Source of the DNA: Planctomycetales bacterium
Lineage (GTDB): Bacteria; Planctomycetota; Planctomycetia; Planctomycetales; Planctomycetaceae
Direction: 5' to 3'
Assembly: GCA_028285345.1 (NCBI GenBank)
Contig: JANQPT010000038.1
Coordinates: 1-64,000 of the forward strand
Length of the DNA stretch: 64,000 nucleotides
Part shown: positions 44,185 to 54,154 of the stretch, in pieces
Layout: every line of letters starts with the position of its first letter
Numbering within the stretch: the first letter of the stretch is position 1
Position numbers and translations under genes: made by a program
The notes under the pieces: model-generated
Told to the model about the DNA's origin: nothing
What the model saw: only the letters and a program-made list of their open reading frames with translations
The model's database searches: none

Positions 44185-45576
44185 TTGCCGGCACTGATTA
44201 ATCTGAGCTACCTCGTTGCGGCGATTCTGTTCATTTTGGGACTGAAGGGATTGACACACCCCCGCACGGCGGTGCGGGGAAATCTCTTGGGCGCATGCGG
44301 CATGCTGTTGGCCGTCGCAGCGACTTTGTGCGACCGGCAGATTCTGGACTTCACCTATATTATCGCCGGGGTGATCACTGGGTCGGCGATCGGTGTGGTG
44401 TTGTCTCAGGTGATCAAGATCAAAGCCATGCCGCAGTTGGTCGCACTGTTTAACGGCTTTGGGGGATTGGCGTCGGTATTAGTCGCCGGAGCGGAGTTGA
44501 TGCGAAGCGGCGCCGACACCGCCGCGGGAAGTAATGAACTCCAATTTACGTTGTCGGTTTTTGTTTCAGGCCTGATCGGGACCGTGACCTTTTGGGGTTC
44601 GCTGGTAGCGTTCGCCAAATTCCAAGAATGGAAGTGGATCGGTGACGTGCGGCTACCGGGGCGGCAGCTGATCAATGCCGGACTGTTCGCCGCGGCGCTC
44701 GGATTGATTGCCTGGGGTCAGGCCGATCCGCCGGGCAATGCAGCGTATTGGCTGTTGGTGTTGTCCGCTTCCGTTTTGGGTGTGTTGTTGGTGATCCCGA
44801 TCGGAGGGGCTGATATGCCGGTGGTGGTAGCGCTGCTCAATTCCTATTCGGGCTTGGCCGCCGCCGCGACGGGATTTGTGCTACAAAACAACGTGCTGAT
44901 CATCGCCGGTTCGCTGGTGGGCGCTTCGGGATTGATCCTCACACAAATCATGTGCAAGGCGATGAACCGCTCCTTGGCGCACGTACTGTTCGGCACGCTG
45001 GAACCGGCGACCGATTGGGCGGGAACGGACGACGAAATCTATGCAAACGTCAAGTCCGCCTCCGCCGACGAAGTCGCCATGTTGCTGGAAACCGCGCAGC
45101 GTGTGGTGATCGTTCCCGGCTACGGGATGGCGGTCGCGCAGGCACAGCACGCTGTGCACGATTTGGCAAAAGCGCTTGAAAAACGTGGAATCACTGTCGA
45201 GTTCGGCATTCATCCCGTTGCGGGGCGCATGCCGGGTCATATGAACGTGTTGTTGGCCGAAGCGAACGTTGCCTACGAACAACTGAAGGAAATGGATGAA
45301 GTCAATCCGGAGATGGAACAGGTCGACGTGGCGCTGGTCATCGGCGCCAACGACGTCGTCAATCCGCTCGCTCGAACCGACCCGGATTGTCCGATCGCCG
45401 GCATGCCGATCATCGACGTCGATCGCGCACGAACCGCGGTCGTGATCAAGCGGAGCTTGAGTCCGGGATTTGCCGGAATCGCTAATCCGTTGTTTGCCGC
45501 TGAAAACAATCTGATGCTCTTCGGAGACGGGCGGCAGGCGGTCGTCGATGTGATCGCGGCACTGGACGAGGGCTGA
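44185..45576 (+). CDS. pntB: NAD(P) transhydrogenase beta subunit PntB
   Basis: A 463-residue PntB, half of the proton-translocating transhydrogenase that makes NADPH from NADH at the inner membrane. About nine transmembrane segments fill residues 1-260. The NADP-binding dIII domain begins near residue 290, with VPGYGMAVAQAQH and GANDVVNPLAR. It starts at a TTG (44185) behind AAAGGA. A pntA gene is not in the flanking sequence: upstream is the PQQ propeller, and downstream is a 300-bp gap and an oxidoreductase. Confidence 0.95.
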   Translation: MPALINLSYLVAAILFILGLKGLTHPRTAVRGNLLGACGMLLAVAATLCDRQILDFTYIIAGVITGSAIGVVLSQVIKIKAMPQLVALFNGFGGLASVLVAGAELMRSGADTAAGSNELQFTLSVFVSGLIGTVTFWGSLVAFAKFQEWKWIGDVRLPGRQLINAGLFAAALGLIAWGQADPPGNAAYWLLVLSASVLGVLLVIPIGGADMPVVVALLNSYSGLAAAATGFVLQNNVLIIAGSLVGASGLILTQIMCKAMNRSLAHVLFGTLEPATDWAGTDDEIYANVKSASADEVAMLLETAQRVVIVPGYGMAVAQAQHAVHDLAKALEKRGITVEFGIHPVAGRMPGHMNVLLAEANVAYEQLKEMDEVNPEMEQVDVALVIGANDVVNPLARTDPDCPIAGMPIIDVDRARTAVVIKRSLSPGFAGIANPLFAAENNLMLFGDGRQAVVDVIAALDEG

Positions 45577-45877
45577 TTGTCGCATTGCCCGCAACACGCT
45601 CGTGTGCCGTGGCTTTTGCAGGCTGGCAACCGAAATCGCGAGGAAGATACGCGTTGCTGGGCGGCCGAATCGATTCTCCGGCGACTTGACGGGTGGGGTC
45701 GGTATCACAATGCTAGTGGTACAACCACACTGAATTGACGGATCCCACAAGTGGGCCGCACGCTCGTTGGCGTGCTCATCAGCGATGACTCAACCCGTCA
45801 AATCGGCTTGGACGATGCACTAGAGGTTCGGAGATGCTTACGACTTGGCGGCAGACTGACTGAAAGGCGGAAGGAAC
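45577..45877. other. 301-bp intergenic region, no gene
   Basis: Between pntB and the Gfo/Idh gene I see no coding frame, tRNA or convincing terminator. GGAAGG at 45868-45873 is the ribosome site of the next gene. Confidence 0.55.
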
Positions 45878-46933
45878 ATGGTACGGATCGGGATTATTGG
45901 CATTGGATTCATGGGCATGACGCACTATGAAGCCGCCAGGAAAGTCAACGGCGCCGAAGTCACGGCGATTTCGACCCGAAATCCCGCTAAACTGGCCGGC
46001 GACTGGACCAGCATTCAGGGGAACTTCGGCCCCCGCGGCGGGCAGGTAGATCTCTCCAGCGTAAAGACTTATTCCGACTATCACGACTTGCTGGCCGACC
46101 CGGATATCGACCTGGTCGATATTTGCCTGCCGTTGGATCAACACGAGCGCGTCACGTTGGAATCGATCGCCGCCGGCAAGGCGACGCTGGTTGAGAAAGC
46201 GATCGCACTGGATGTGGCCGCAGCGGACCGTATGGTGCAGGCGGCACAAGATGCGGGTCAGCTACTGATGGTCGCGCATGTATTGCCCTTTTTTCCGGAG
46301 TTCGCGTTCGCCGCCGACGCGATTATGAGTGGTAAATACGGCAAGTTACGCGCGGCTCACTTTCGCCGGATGATATCTCCTCCCGATTGGTCGGACGACA
46401 TGGCGGACATCTCCAAAACCGGTGGTCCGGGAATCGATTTGCATATTCATGATACGCACTTCATCGGCTGGGTCTGTGGAACTCCGCGTGGGGTCAGCTC
46501 GCGGGGGATTATGGAAGGCGGTTATGCGCAATACTTGGACACGCAATACCTATTCGATGACCCCGAATTAACTGTGAGTTGTACGAGCGGCGGAATTTCA
46601 GCGGCGGGGATGCCGTTCGCACATGGTTTCGAGATCTACTTGGAACGAGCGACGTTGCTTTATGATTTCGCGACGTTAGGCAGCGAACCGACACTCAATC
46701 GCCCGCTGACGGTTGTCCACGACGACGGATCGGTCGAGGAACCGACACTGGAAGGGGATGACGAATGGTGCGCCGCGTTTACGGCGGAGCTACAAGTCGC
46801 GGTCGATGCGGTGCAAAGCGGTGACGAGCCGCGTTTGCTGTCAGGCGCACTCGCGCGCGATGCGCTGAAGCTGTGCTATCACGAAGCGGCAAGTATCGAA
46901 TCGGGCCGGCCGGTCTCCATGAACGGCGATTGA
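45878..46933 (+). CDS. Gfo/Idh/MocA family oxidoreductase
   Basis: A 351-residue NAD(P)-dependent dehydrogenase. The N-terminal dinucleotide fold begins GIIGIGFMGMTHYEA. The family EKP motif reads VEKAIALD, with Ala replacing Pro. The substrate half follows with GPGIDLHIHDTHFIGW, where the His residues are typical catalytic/substrate contacts. Members oxidise sugars or cyclitols; planctomycetes carry dozens. The substrate is unknown. GGAAGGAAC precedes the ATG. It stands alone in this window, next to pntB. Confidence 0.9.
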   Translation: MVRIGIIGIGFMGMTHYEAARKVNGAEVTAISTRNPAKLAGDWTSIQGNFGPRGGQVDLSSVKTYSDYHDLLADPDIDLVDICLPLDQHERVTLESIAAGKATLVEKAIALDVAAADRMVQAAQDAGQLLMVAHVLPFFPEFAFAADAIMSGKYGKLRAAHFRRMISPPDWSDDMADISKTGGPGIDLHIHDTHFIGWVCGTPRGVSSRGIMEGGYAQYLDTQYLFDDPELTVSCTSGGISAAGMPFAHGFEIYLERATLLYDFATLGSEPTLNRPLTVVHDDGSVEEPTLEGDDEWCAAFTAELQVAVDAVQSGDEPRLLSGALARDALKLCYHEAASIESGRPVSMNGD

Positions 46934-47034
46934 TCTGCTGCGAACATTTTTGACAGAGACGTGTCGATTCATCAGCGACGCCTCCGATTCGAGACCTCTT
47001 TCTGCGACGTCATGCGACGTTGACCACAATCAGA

Positions 47035-47874
47035 ATGCTGAATAATCTGCCGTTACAATCGACAACCTTCAAGGGACTGACCATTGAGGGTTATTCGCGC
47101 GCGGCGGTACAGACGTACTGGCGAATTCCGGAATTGAAACTGTGCTTCGACTTGGGAGGGAGCCCGTGGGACTTCATGGGAACTCCCACGGTGTTTGTCA
47201 CGCATTGCCATCTCGATCACTTGGCGGCGATTCCGGTTTACGTTGCGCGGCGGCGGATGATGAAAATGGAGCCGCCGACGATCTACCTGCCCATGGAGAT
47301 GGTGGACCATGTCTGGCGGATGCTCAAGGCCTGGCAACGGCTCGACCGCGGCCGCATGTTGTGCGACCTGGTGGGTGTCAATCCGGGCGACGAATTCGAG
47401 CTGTCCCGCGAACATGTGGTGACATCATTTGAGACCGTCCACACGGTGCCGTCGATCGGCTTCATCGTTTGGGATCGCCGGCGGAAGTTGAAGCCGGAAT
47501 ATCAGGGGATGCCGGGTGAGCAGATCCGTGATTTGCGGATGTCGGGCGAAGAAGTCACGCAGGAAATCCGGGTCCCCTTGGTCTGCTACACGGGCGACAC
47601 GGCTCCGCCGGGACTGGATAACGATGCTGCGGTCTACGAGGCGCAAATTTTGATCACCGAGTTGACGTTCTTTCGCCCCGAGCACCGCAAGGAGAAGATC
47701 CACAAGTTCGGCCACATGCACCTGGATGACATCATTGCACGGGCAGACAAGTTCAATAATGAACTGATCATCGTGTCACACTTCAGCACGCGATATCATG
47801 AGCAGCAGATTCGCAAAGCGATCGAGCGGCGGCTGCCTGAGCAATTGCAGGGGCGCGTTCATTTGTGGCTCTAA
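47035..47874 (+). CDS. MBL-fold metallo-hydrolase (ribonuclease Z-like)
   Basis: A metallo-beta-lactamase-fold protein of about 279 residues. The metal motif is [13 protein letters not shown] (HxHxDH) at about residues 60-72, then YTGDTA and a late HMHLDDIIA and SHFSTRYH that supply the remaining ligands. This spacing resembles RNase Z and relatives in plants and planctomycetes that mature tRNA 3' ends, but the exact substrate cannot be claimed. The start is uncertain: ATG at 47035 or an in-frame TTG at 47020; neither has a clear ribosome site. Confidence 0.85.
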   Translation: MLNNLPLQSTTFKGLTIEGYSRAAVQTYWRIPELKLCFDLGGSPWDFMGTPTVFVTHCHLDHLAAIPVYVARRRMMKMEPPTIYLPMEMVDHVWRMLKAWQRLDRGRMLCDLVGVNPGDEFELSREHVVTSFETVHTVPSIGFIVWDRRRKLKPEYQGMPGEQIRDLRMSGEEVTQEIRVPLVCYTGDTAPPGLDNDAAVYEAQILITELTFFRPEHRKEKIHKFGHMHLDDIIARADKFNNELIIVSHFSTRYHEQQIRKAIERRLPEQLQGRVHLWL

Positions 47875-48018
47875 CTGCTCTGCGGCAGAATTCGATGCGA
47901 ATCCTCGGCCGTTCCGGTGATGGTTTCGGGGCTTTTCAGTGCTTTGACTCACACGCGCCCCTCTGTTGTAATGTCTCAATCGAGGCAGCCGAACACTCCA
48001 CGGAGGAAACAGGGGCGT

Positions 48019-49809
48019 ATGATGGGACGAACATGGCGATTTGCGCCCTTTGATGAAGCGGCAGTCCGGCGGCTCTGTGGTCAAATCCAGGTCTCTCCGC
48101 TCGCGGCACAAGTGCTCTATGCCCGCGGCTATCAGACTGCGGAAGCGGCGCGTGATTTCTTGGACGCCAAATTGACAGATCTGCTTCCGCCGGAAACCTT
48201 GCCCGGAATTCCGCAGGCCGTGGAGCGTGTTCTGGCAGCCGTGGGCGATCGGCGGCGGATCACGATCTACGGCGACTATGACGTCGACGGGGTCACGGGG
48301 ACGAGCATATTGTGGCGGTGCCTGAAATTGGCGGGCGCTGACGTGCATTACTACGTGCCGCACCGTTTGGAGGAAGGCTACGGGCTTAACTGTGAAGCCC
48401 TCAAGACAATTGCGGAGGAAGCGCCCGGATCGCTGGTGGTGACGGTCGACTGCGGAATCGCCAGTGTCGTCGAAGCGGAATACGCGCGCGAACTGCAATT
48501 GGAACTCGTCGTCACGGATCATCACCAATTCGCCGAGTCCCTGCCGGAGGCGGAATGTCTGGTCCATCCACGGCTGCCTGGAACGGATTATCCATTCGGC
48601 GAATTGTGCGGCGCGGGAGTGGCGTTTAAATTGGCATGGGCGATTTGCAAGCAATTGGGGGACGGCAAAAACGCGACTCCCCGCATGCGGGAGTTTTTGA
48701 TGGACGCTGTCGGCTTGGCGGCAATCGGCACCGTCGCCGACGTTGTGCCGCTGATTGGTGAAAACCGAGTCTTGGTTCGCTACGGCCTGCACAGCCTGCT
48801 CGATCGCGCCAATTTAGGACTCAAAGCGCTGATGCAGGTCAGCGAATTGACGGACAAACGCCTATTGGACTCCGAAGACATCGGGTTTTCGCTGGGTCCG
48901 CGGATCAACGCCGCCGGTCGTCTGGGACAAGCCCGCCTCGCGGTCGAGTTGCTCACCACCGACAAAGCAGACCGCGCGCACAGTCTGGCCGATTATCTGA
49001 ACCAACAGAACGAAATTCGCAAGACCGTCGAACGCCGCATGCTCCGACAGGCCAAGGAGCAGGTCAAAGCCAATCCCCACTGGCAAGAGGACGCGGCGCT
49101 GGTCCTGGCGGATACCGACTGGCACGCCGGCGTCATCGGCATCGTCGCCGGGCGGGTTGCCAGCCATTTTCAAAAACCGGCCGTGATGATTTCGCTGCAC
49201 AACCAGGACCAAACCGGCCAAGGCTCTGCGCGAACATTTGCGGGATTTGACCTGCACGCGGGTCTCGCCGCCGCGGGGGAGCATCTGATCACATTCGGCG
49301 GCCATCAGGCGGCGGCCGGTTTACGAATCCACGCCGACAAGGTTGATCGATTTCGCGAACAGTTTTGCGGTTTCGTCGCCGACAATCACGACGTCGACCA
49401 AAAGGAATTGGCCATGCACGTCGATGCAGAAGTTCGTTTGGCGGACCTTACTCACCGGGCCGTCAGCGAATTGGATCGGCTCGGCCCGTTCGGGGAGGGC
49501 AATCCCCGGCCTGTGCTCTCCGCAAGCGGGGTCGAACTGGCGGAACCGCCGCGCAAAATGGGCGGGGGCGACCGGCATCTGTCACTCCGCGTCCGGCAGT
49601 CGGGCCGCGTGATGCGGGGCATCTCATTTGGGAACGGCGACTGGGCCGATGAGTTGGCTCAAGTGACCGGGCCGATTTCCATTTGTTACCAACCGTCGAT
49701 CAACCGCTTTCGCGGACGGGAGAGCGTTGAATTCCAACTGTTGGACTGGCACACCGATACTGCTGCAGCGGCGGCGTACGGTGACGATGGAGATGCCATA
49801 CATCAATGA
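48019..49809 (+). CDS. recJ: single-stranded-DNA exonuclease RecJ
   Basis: A 596-residue RecJ, the 5'-3' ssDNA exonuclease of recombination and mismatch repair. DHH-family motifs: IYGDYDVDGVTGTSI (motif I), TVDCGI, VVTDHHQF (motif III), then DHHA1 domain HAGVIGIVAGR and GGHQAAAGLRI near residue 430. The ATG at 48019 follows AGGGG; the frame upstream to 47917 is a shadow. Its stop codon overlaps the pcm start as ATGA, so the two are translationally coupled. Confidence 0.96.
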   Translation: MMGRTWRFAPFDEAAVRRLCGQIQVSPLAAQVLYARGYQTAEAARDFLDAKLTDLLPPETLPGIPQAVERVLAAVGDRRRITIYGDYDVDGVTGTSILWRCLKLAGADVHYYVPHRLEEGYGLNCEALKTIAEEAPGSLVVTVDCGIASVVEAEYARELQLELVVTDHHQFAESLPEAECLVHPRLPGTDYPFGELCGAGVAFKLAWAICKQLGDGKNATPRMREFLMDAVGLAAIGTVADVVPLIGENRVLVRYGLHSLLDRANLGLKALMQVSELTDKRLLDSEDIGFSLGPRINAAGRLGQARLAVELLTTDKADRAHSLADYLNQQNEIRKTVERRMLRQAKEQVKANPHWQEDAALVLADTDWHAGVIGIVAGRVASHFQKPAVMISLHNQDQTGQGSARTFAGFDLHAGLAAAGEHLITFGGHQAAAGLRIHADKVDRFREQFCGFVADNHDVDQKELAMHVDAEVRLADLTHRAVSELDRLGPFGEGNPRPVLSASGVELAEPPRKMGGGDRHLSLRVRQSGRVMRGISFGNGDWADELAQVTGPISICYQPSINRFRGRESVEFQLLDWHTDTAAAAAYGDDGDAIHQ

Positions 49810-50447
49810 TCGATAACTCGCAACGCGACGCGCTGGTGCAATCGCTCAGGCAGAGTGGAATCCGGGATGAACGCGTGCTTGCCGCGATCAACAACACACC
49901 CCGTGAGGAGTTTCTCCCGGAGGAGCTGCAATCGCGGGCCTATGAGGACAACGCGCTGCCGATCGGCGAGGGGCAGACCATCAGCCAGCCGTACATTGTG
50001 GCACTGATGTCGTCGGCGCTGAATCTGACCGGTCGCGAAATCGTGCTGGAAATCGGCACCGGCAGCGGCTACCAAGCGGCGGTCCTCGCGCAACTTTGCC
50101 GCAAGGTGATCACGATTGAACGTCTCGCCGACCTCTCGCACCGCGCGCAACGGGTGCTCGCGAGATTGAACTTGGACAATATCGAGTTTCAAATCGGCGA
50201 CGGCACACTCGGCTATCCCTCTGCGGCGCCTTACGACGGGATCATCGTGACCGCTGCAGCCCCTGAAATTCCCCAGGCGCTGTGTGAGCAGCTCGCAGTG
50301 GGTGGCCGCATGGCGATCCCCATTGGTAACGAGGAGGCCCAGGAACTGCGCCGCATCGTTCGGCTCGATGACGGATTCTCGACCGAAAAGTTGTGCGATG
50401 TGCGATTCGTGCCGCTGATCGGGAAACAGGGTTGGCAGTTCAAGTAG
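49806..50447 (+). CDS. pcm: protein-L-isoaspartate O-methyltransferase
   Basis: A 213-residue PCMT, which methylates isoaspartyl residues of damaged proteins so they can revert to aspartate. Motif I EIGTGSGYQAAVLAQL (residues about 80-95), VITIERL after strand 2, and GTLGYPSAAPYDGIIVTAAAPEIP are diagnostic. The N terminus shows IRDERVLAAINNTPREEFLP, the family lead. Its ATG shares bases with the recJ stop. Confidence 0.95.
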   Translation: MIDNSQRDALVQSLRQSGIRDERVLAAINNTPREEFLPEELQSRAYEDNALPIGEGQTISQPYIVALMSSALNLTGREIVLEIGTGSGYQAAVLAQLCRKVITIERLADLSHRAQRVLARLNLDNIEFQIGDGTLGYPSAAPYDGIIVTAAAPEIPQALCEQLAVGGRMAIPIGNEEAQELRRIVRLDDGFSTEKLCDVRFVPLIGKQGWQFK

Positions 50448-50477
50448 CGATGCGGATCGCCATTTCGGTGTTGGCGT

Positions 50478-50813
50478 CTATGCATCACACTCGGCGTTGG
50501 CGTTGTAGCGGTACTCGGCGTGTACCGGAGCCCGCGTCCAATCGAGACTCTCCAACAGCAACCCATCACTGCAGAGCTGTCGAATTGCTGTCTCGACGAC
50601 CTCGTGCCGCTGGTTTGCGTTGAGCGTCCAGTACCCGTGACAATTCTTGTCCGCGGAGAGGGCAAAAATTGTCATCAGCGGTTGCCAGGGCTCGCCGTGT
50701 CCTGTCTCTTCGTAAATGTCCGACAGGTCGCGCATCAGTTCCAGAATACGCGGTTTGACTTCCTGAGTGGCCGCGGTCAACAGCGCGGACTGCTGGATCG
50801 AGAGATTTCGCAT
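50478..50813 (-). CDS. hypothetical protein
   Basis: A 111-residue soluble protein I do not recognise. It is mainly helical at the start (QQSALLTAATQEVKPRILEL), then HGEPWQPLMTIFAL and a Trp/Asn-rich second half (CHGYWTLNANQRHEVVETAI). The ATG at 50813 has GGAA 7 bp upstream. It is convergent with pcm, 30 bp apart, and upstream of nothing obviously related. Confidence 0.55.
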   Translation of the reverse strand: MRNLSIQQSALLTAATQEVKPRILELMRDLSDIYEETGHGEPWQPLMTIFALSADKNCHGYWTLNANQRHEVVETAIRQLCSDGLLLESLDWTRAPVHAEYRYNANAECDA

Positions 50814-50990
50814 GGGGAGTTCCACGTTGCTAGAGGGTGGTTGGTGGTGCTCTAACAACGCGTCAAAACCCGGCTGATGCGGCAGCGAGGCGCGTGAATT
50901 TCGGAGATTTCAAGACCCAGTTGCGCCAGTTCGAGATGCTGACTTCAATGTGTCTTCAAGACGCATCAGAGGAATTGCGACCAGCCCTTG

Positions 50991-51698
50991 TCAGCTGCGG
51001 CCCTCGTAGGCGAGACCGTCGATGAATTTTCGAGCCGCCATGTATTCCATAGAGGGGATTTCCGTGATGTGCCGTTTGAGCTCATTCCGCATGGCGGTCG
51101 TGGCCGACTTGATGGCTTCGCTATTGTCCTGGCCTGCGGCTCCACCGGTGAGGGTGCGGTGCTCGAAGAGTTCGTCGAGTTGCTTGCGGTATTTTGCGAA
51201 ATTGTCGGTCTGCAAGGTCGCAGGCCAATCAATTCTGCCGGTGACCGGATCGAAGTCGTCCGGACCGAGACCGCGTTGTGGCGTGCTTCTGGGAGCGGAT
51301 TCTAGCTTCGCGCGATTCGCCGATGACCGTCGGCGAAGCCTTTGGCGTTTTTGTTCCTGTTCCTTACGGTAGTTCTCCTTCATCGCCCAATAGGTGTCGG
51401 CCGCCTTTTTGTTGTTCTCGATGGCGCGCGATCGGGCTTCTTCGCGGGTCAGTTGCGCTTCTGCCGCTGCTTGGTTGTACTGGCCTTGGGCACGAATGAC
51501 ATCCGCCATGCCCCGCCCATAACCTTCGGCGACCGTGCCGCCACCGTATCCCCAACCGTACGGCTGATACCACCGTCCACCGGTTGCGGCGCCAAGGCCC
51601 ATTCCGACGGCGAGTCCGGCTTGTGCCCGGACATACTTCACTCCAACCGCCGAGACCACTCCCAGCAAGACAACCAGACCACAGATGATTTTTTTCAT
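50991..51698 (-). CDS. secreted hypothetical protein
   Basis: A 235-residue protein with a signal peptide (about residues 1-25, MKKIICGLVVLLGVVSAVG opening). A Gly/Trp/Tyr-rich patch follows (GGRWYQPYGWGYGGGTVAEGY), then a helical Glu/Gln/Arg middle (about 70-125). The last 80 residues carry DFDPVTGRIDWPATLQTDNF, a planctomycete-common block, and MEYMAARKFIDGLAYEG at the end. Function unknown. The start has GGGGAG 8 bp upstream. Confidence 0.75.
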   Translation of the reverse strand: MKKIICGLVVLLGVVSAVGVKYVRAQAGLAVGMGLGAATGGRWYQPYGWGYGGGTVAEGYGRGMADVIRAQGQYNQAAAEAQLTREEARSRAIENNKKAADTYWAMKENYRKEQEQKRQRLRRRSSANRAKLESAPRSTPQRGLGPDDFDPVTGRIDWPATLQTDNFAKYRKQLDELFEHRTLTGGAAGQDNSEAIKSATTAMRNELKRHITEIPSMEYMAARKFIDGLAYEGRS

Positions 51699-51946
51699 GA
51701 TGCTACTCCCCCGTCGAGTTTCAGCGAGCCGTTGCACCGATTGAATCGAGGACGCACGCGCGTTGGCCGTCAATTTCGGTCCTGAACTGTGAAACTTACA
51801 GTGAACTTCTGCAAGTTTCATCGTACTACGGCCTCATGGGTGAAGCAACCGCCTTCCGGGCGAGAACGCACATCGTGGAACAGCAGCGACGACCTGGTTC
51901 CCGTTGTGGCTCAGCCGGGATCGCCTGACTTCACGCGTCGCCAATC

Positions 51947-52717
51947 TCAGAAGTACTTCGCGTAGGCCTCTTTGCTGGCACGGATTCCGGCATTGAGCAG
52001 TTTGACGTCGGCGACGGGGACGAGCATCTTGCACCCTTTTTCCACGCACATGTCGGCCATGTCGGGCGAGACGGGGACGATGCCCCACTGCTTGCCGTGT
52101 GACTTACAGGCGGCAGCGACGCGATCGATCCCTTCGATTAGTTTGGGGTGGTCCGTCTGACCGGTGATGCCCAGGTTTTGGCTGAGGTCGGACGGTCCGA
52201 CAAACAGCAAATCGACACCGTCGATCGCCGCGATTTGGTCGCACTGCTCCAGAGCGCCGACCGTTTCAATCTGGATCGAAACAAACAGTTCGCGGTTGGC
52301 CCGCTCGCAGAATTCCGCCAACGGCGTATTGCCGAACCGGCCGTCGAAGCCGCCGGAATTGAGGCCGCGATTTCCTCGTGGATAAAACTTCGTCCACTTC
52401 ACGACTTGTTCCGCCTGCTCGGCGGAATGAACCTGCGCGGCCATCACGCCGCCCGCGCCTGCCTCATAGCTGCGGGTGATCACCGCGTAGTCCGTTGGCG
52501 CCAGCCTGACGAAGCTGTCCATGCCGTGTGCCCGGGCGGTGATCGTGCCGATTTCCAAATTTTCGAACGAGAATCCCGTATGCTCCTGGTCAAACCAAAT
52601 CGCGTCGAATCCGCCGTGGACGCCGAGCATCTGCACGATGTTGTGATGAAACACGCGCCCGACGCCGCAGACCATCGTCAATTGGCCATTTTGAAGTTTC
52701 TGCTTGATTGTCTCCAT
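51947..52717 (-). CDS. HpcH/HpaI family aldolase
   Basis: A 256-residue class II pyruvate-type aldolase of the HpaI/GarL family. The metal glutamate is in SIQIETVGAL, the metal aspartate in GPSDLSQNLG, and the substrate arginine in FVRLAP. Members cleave 4-hydroxy-2-oxoacids into pyruvate and an aldehyde. VFHHNIVQMLG near the N terminus and WFDQEHTGF fit the fold. Planctomycete versions are usually part of sugar-acid breakdown; the partner genes are not adjacent. Upstream lies a palindromic element. Confidence 0.9.
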   Translation of the reverse strand: METIKQKLQNGQLTMVCGVGRVFHHNIVQMLGVHGGFDAIWFDQEHTGFSFENLEIGTITARAHGMDSFVRLAPTDYAVITRSYEAGAGGVMAAQVHSAEQAEQVVKWTKFYPRGNRGLNSGGFDGRFGNTPLAEFCERANRELFVSIQIETVGALEQCDQIAAIDGVDLLFVGPSDLSQNLGITGQTDHPKLIEGIDRVAAACKSHGKQWGIVPVSPDMADMCVEKGCKMLVPVADVKLLNAGIRASKEAYAKYF

Positions 52718-52752
52718 CGCAATTCCGCTCCTGTGACCTATGCTGACTTCTC

Positions 52753-52829
52753 AGTAGGGCAAGCTCCCGCCTGCCGCAAGCTCATGTTGACGTCAATCTT
52801 TGTGGCGGCAAGCGGGAGCCTGCCCTACT
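52753..52829. repeat. AGTAGGGCNNGCTCCCGC palindromic element
   Basis: AGTAGGGCAAGCTCCCGC (from 52753) and its inverse ending at 52829 match 17 of 18 bases, and the pairing continues into CTGCCGC/GCGGCA. A loop of about 28 bp separates the arms. It lies in the divergent gap between the HpaI aldolase and the MFS gene. Confidence 0.8.
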
Positions 52830-52905
52830 CGCCATTATGCCCCGATTGACGGCACTCGGCAAACCAGAGCGGCGGCCTTGATGTTTGTCTCTCGCCTCCT
52901 TAAGA

Positions 52906-54135
52906 ATGAATCCCGATAAATCTCGTGGGTTGAGCGAAATTTTCGTCATGAAGCGCGAAACATTCCATCTGGTGATACTCGTCTCGCTGGCGCATGCCTT
53001 TGTGCATGTGTTTGAATTGTCGCTGCCGAGTGTCGAGCAATTGATCGGCAAGACGTTTGATGTGGGACGTGAAAGGACCGGGCTATTGGGGACGGTCTGG
53101 AGGATCCCGTTTGGTGCGCTGGCGTTTTTTGCCGGTTGGCTGGCAGACCGTTACGGTTCTAAGCCGCTATTGCTGATCTATCTCTGCGGCTGCGGGACCG
53201 CGGCGCTGGTCGTTTCGATGTGCGGTTCATTTCACATGCTGTTCGTGATCATGTTTTTGATGGGCTGCTTTGCCAGCATCTATCATCCGGCGGGTCTGGC
53301 ACTAATATCGCGTGAGACGACGCCCGAGACACGGCCGGTGGCGCTTGGCTGGCATGGGATCTTCGGATCCATCGGCATCGCCGGCGCGCCGTTTTTAGCG
53401 GCTGTCGTCTTCCGCACGGGCCATGTCACTTGGCAGCAATACTATCTGTTTCTGGCGGTCCCTGCGTTCTTGTTGGCAATCTATCTGGCGTTCTCGCTCA
53501 AGGTCCACCACCGCCGGCCCCCCACACGCGGAGAGACCGCACAGACTCCCGAAGAATCCGGACGGTGGACGGCCTACTTGATTTTGGTCACCGGCGGGGC
53601 GCTGGCGGGGTTTATCTACGCGGCATTTATGCACTTCTTGCCGAGATATTTGGACACCGCCGGGTTGAACCCGTCGAGCATGTCGCCGGCGAGCTTTCGC
53701 AATTTTCTGGCGGCGGTCGTGCTGGTGATGGGTGTGTTGGGACAGGGTATCGCGGGAAAATTTGCGAGGCCCGGAAAATTGGAAATTCAACTGTCGCTGA
53801 TCATGTTTGCCAATATCGGGCCGCTGCTATGGATGGCCGTGGCGGAGGGACCGGCGCGGTTTGCGGCCGCGTGCAGTCTCGGCTTTGTCCACTTTATGAC
53901 ACAGCCGGTTTACAACAGTCTGATTGCCCAGTACGTTCCCTACCACCGCCGGAGCGTGGGCTATGGGTTTAGCAACATGGTCTGCTTCGGCATCGGGGCG
54001 CTCGGGCCCGCCTATGCCGGATACGCCGCCACGGACCTGCGTGTCTACGGCGGACTGGCACTCCTCGCGGCTGCATCGGGGACCGCCGCGCTGAGCCTTT
54101 GCCGCTATTCATCATTGAGCGAAATCGACGATTGA
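52906..54135 (+). CDS. MFS transporter
   Basis: A transporter of about 409 residues with 12 predicted transmembrane segments. The signature loop between TM2 and TM3 reads GWLADRYGSKPLL (G-x-x-x-D-R-x-G-x-x), and a second half is separated by a central cytoplasmic loop of charged residues (about residues 200-220). The substrate is unknown. Start sites are ambiguous: ATG at 52906 or 52948 (the latter just before TM1), or TTG at 52885. Confidence 0.88.
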   Translation: MNPDKSRGLSEIFVMKRETFHLVILVSLAHAFVHVFELSLPSVEQLIGKTFDVGRERTGLLGTVWRIPFGALAFFAGWLADRYGSKPLLLIYLCGCGTAALVVSMCGSFHMLFVIMFLMGCFASIYHPAGLALISRETTPETRPVALGWHGIFGSIGIAGAPFLAAVVFRTGHVTWQQYYLFLAVPAFLLAIYLAFSLKVHHRRPPTRGETAQTPEESGRWTAYLILVTGGALAGFIYAAFMHFLPRYLDTAGLNPSSMSPASFRNFLAAVVLVMGVLGQGIAGKFARPGKLEIQLSLIMFANIGPLLWMAVAEGPARFAAACSLGFVHFMTQPVYNSLIAQYVPYHRRSVGYGFSNMVCFGIGALGPAYAGYAATDLRVYGGLALLAAASGTAALSLCRYSSLSEIDD

Positions 54136-54154
54136 GCGGTCGTCATAATCCGGC

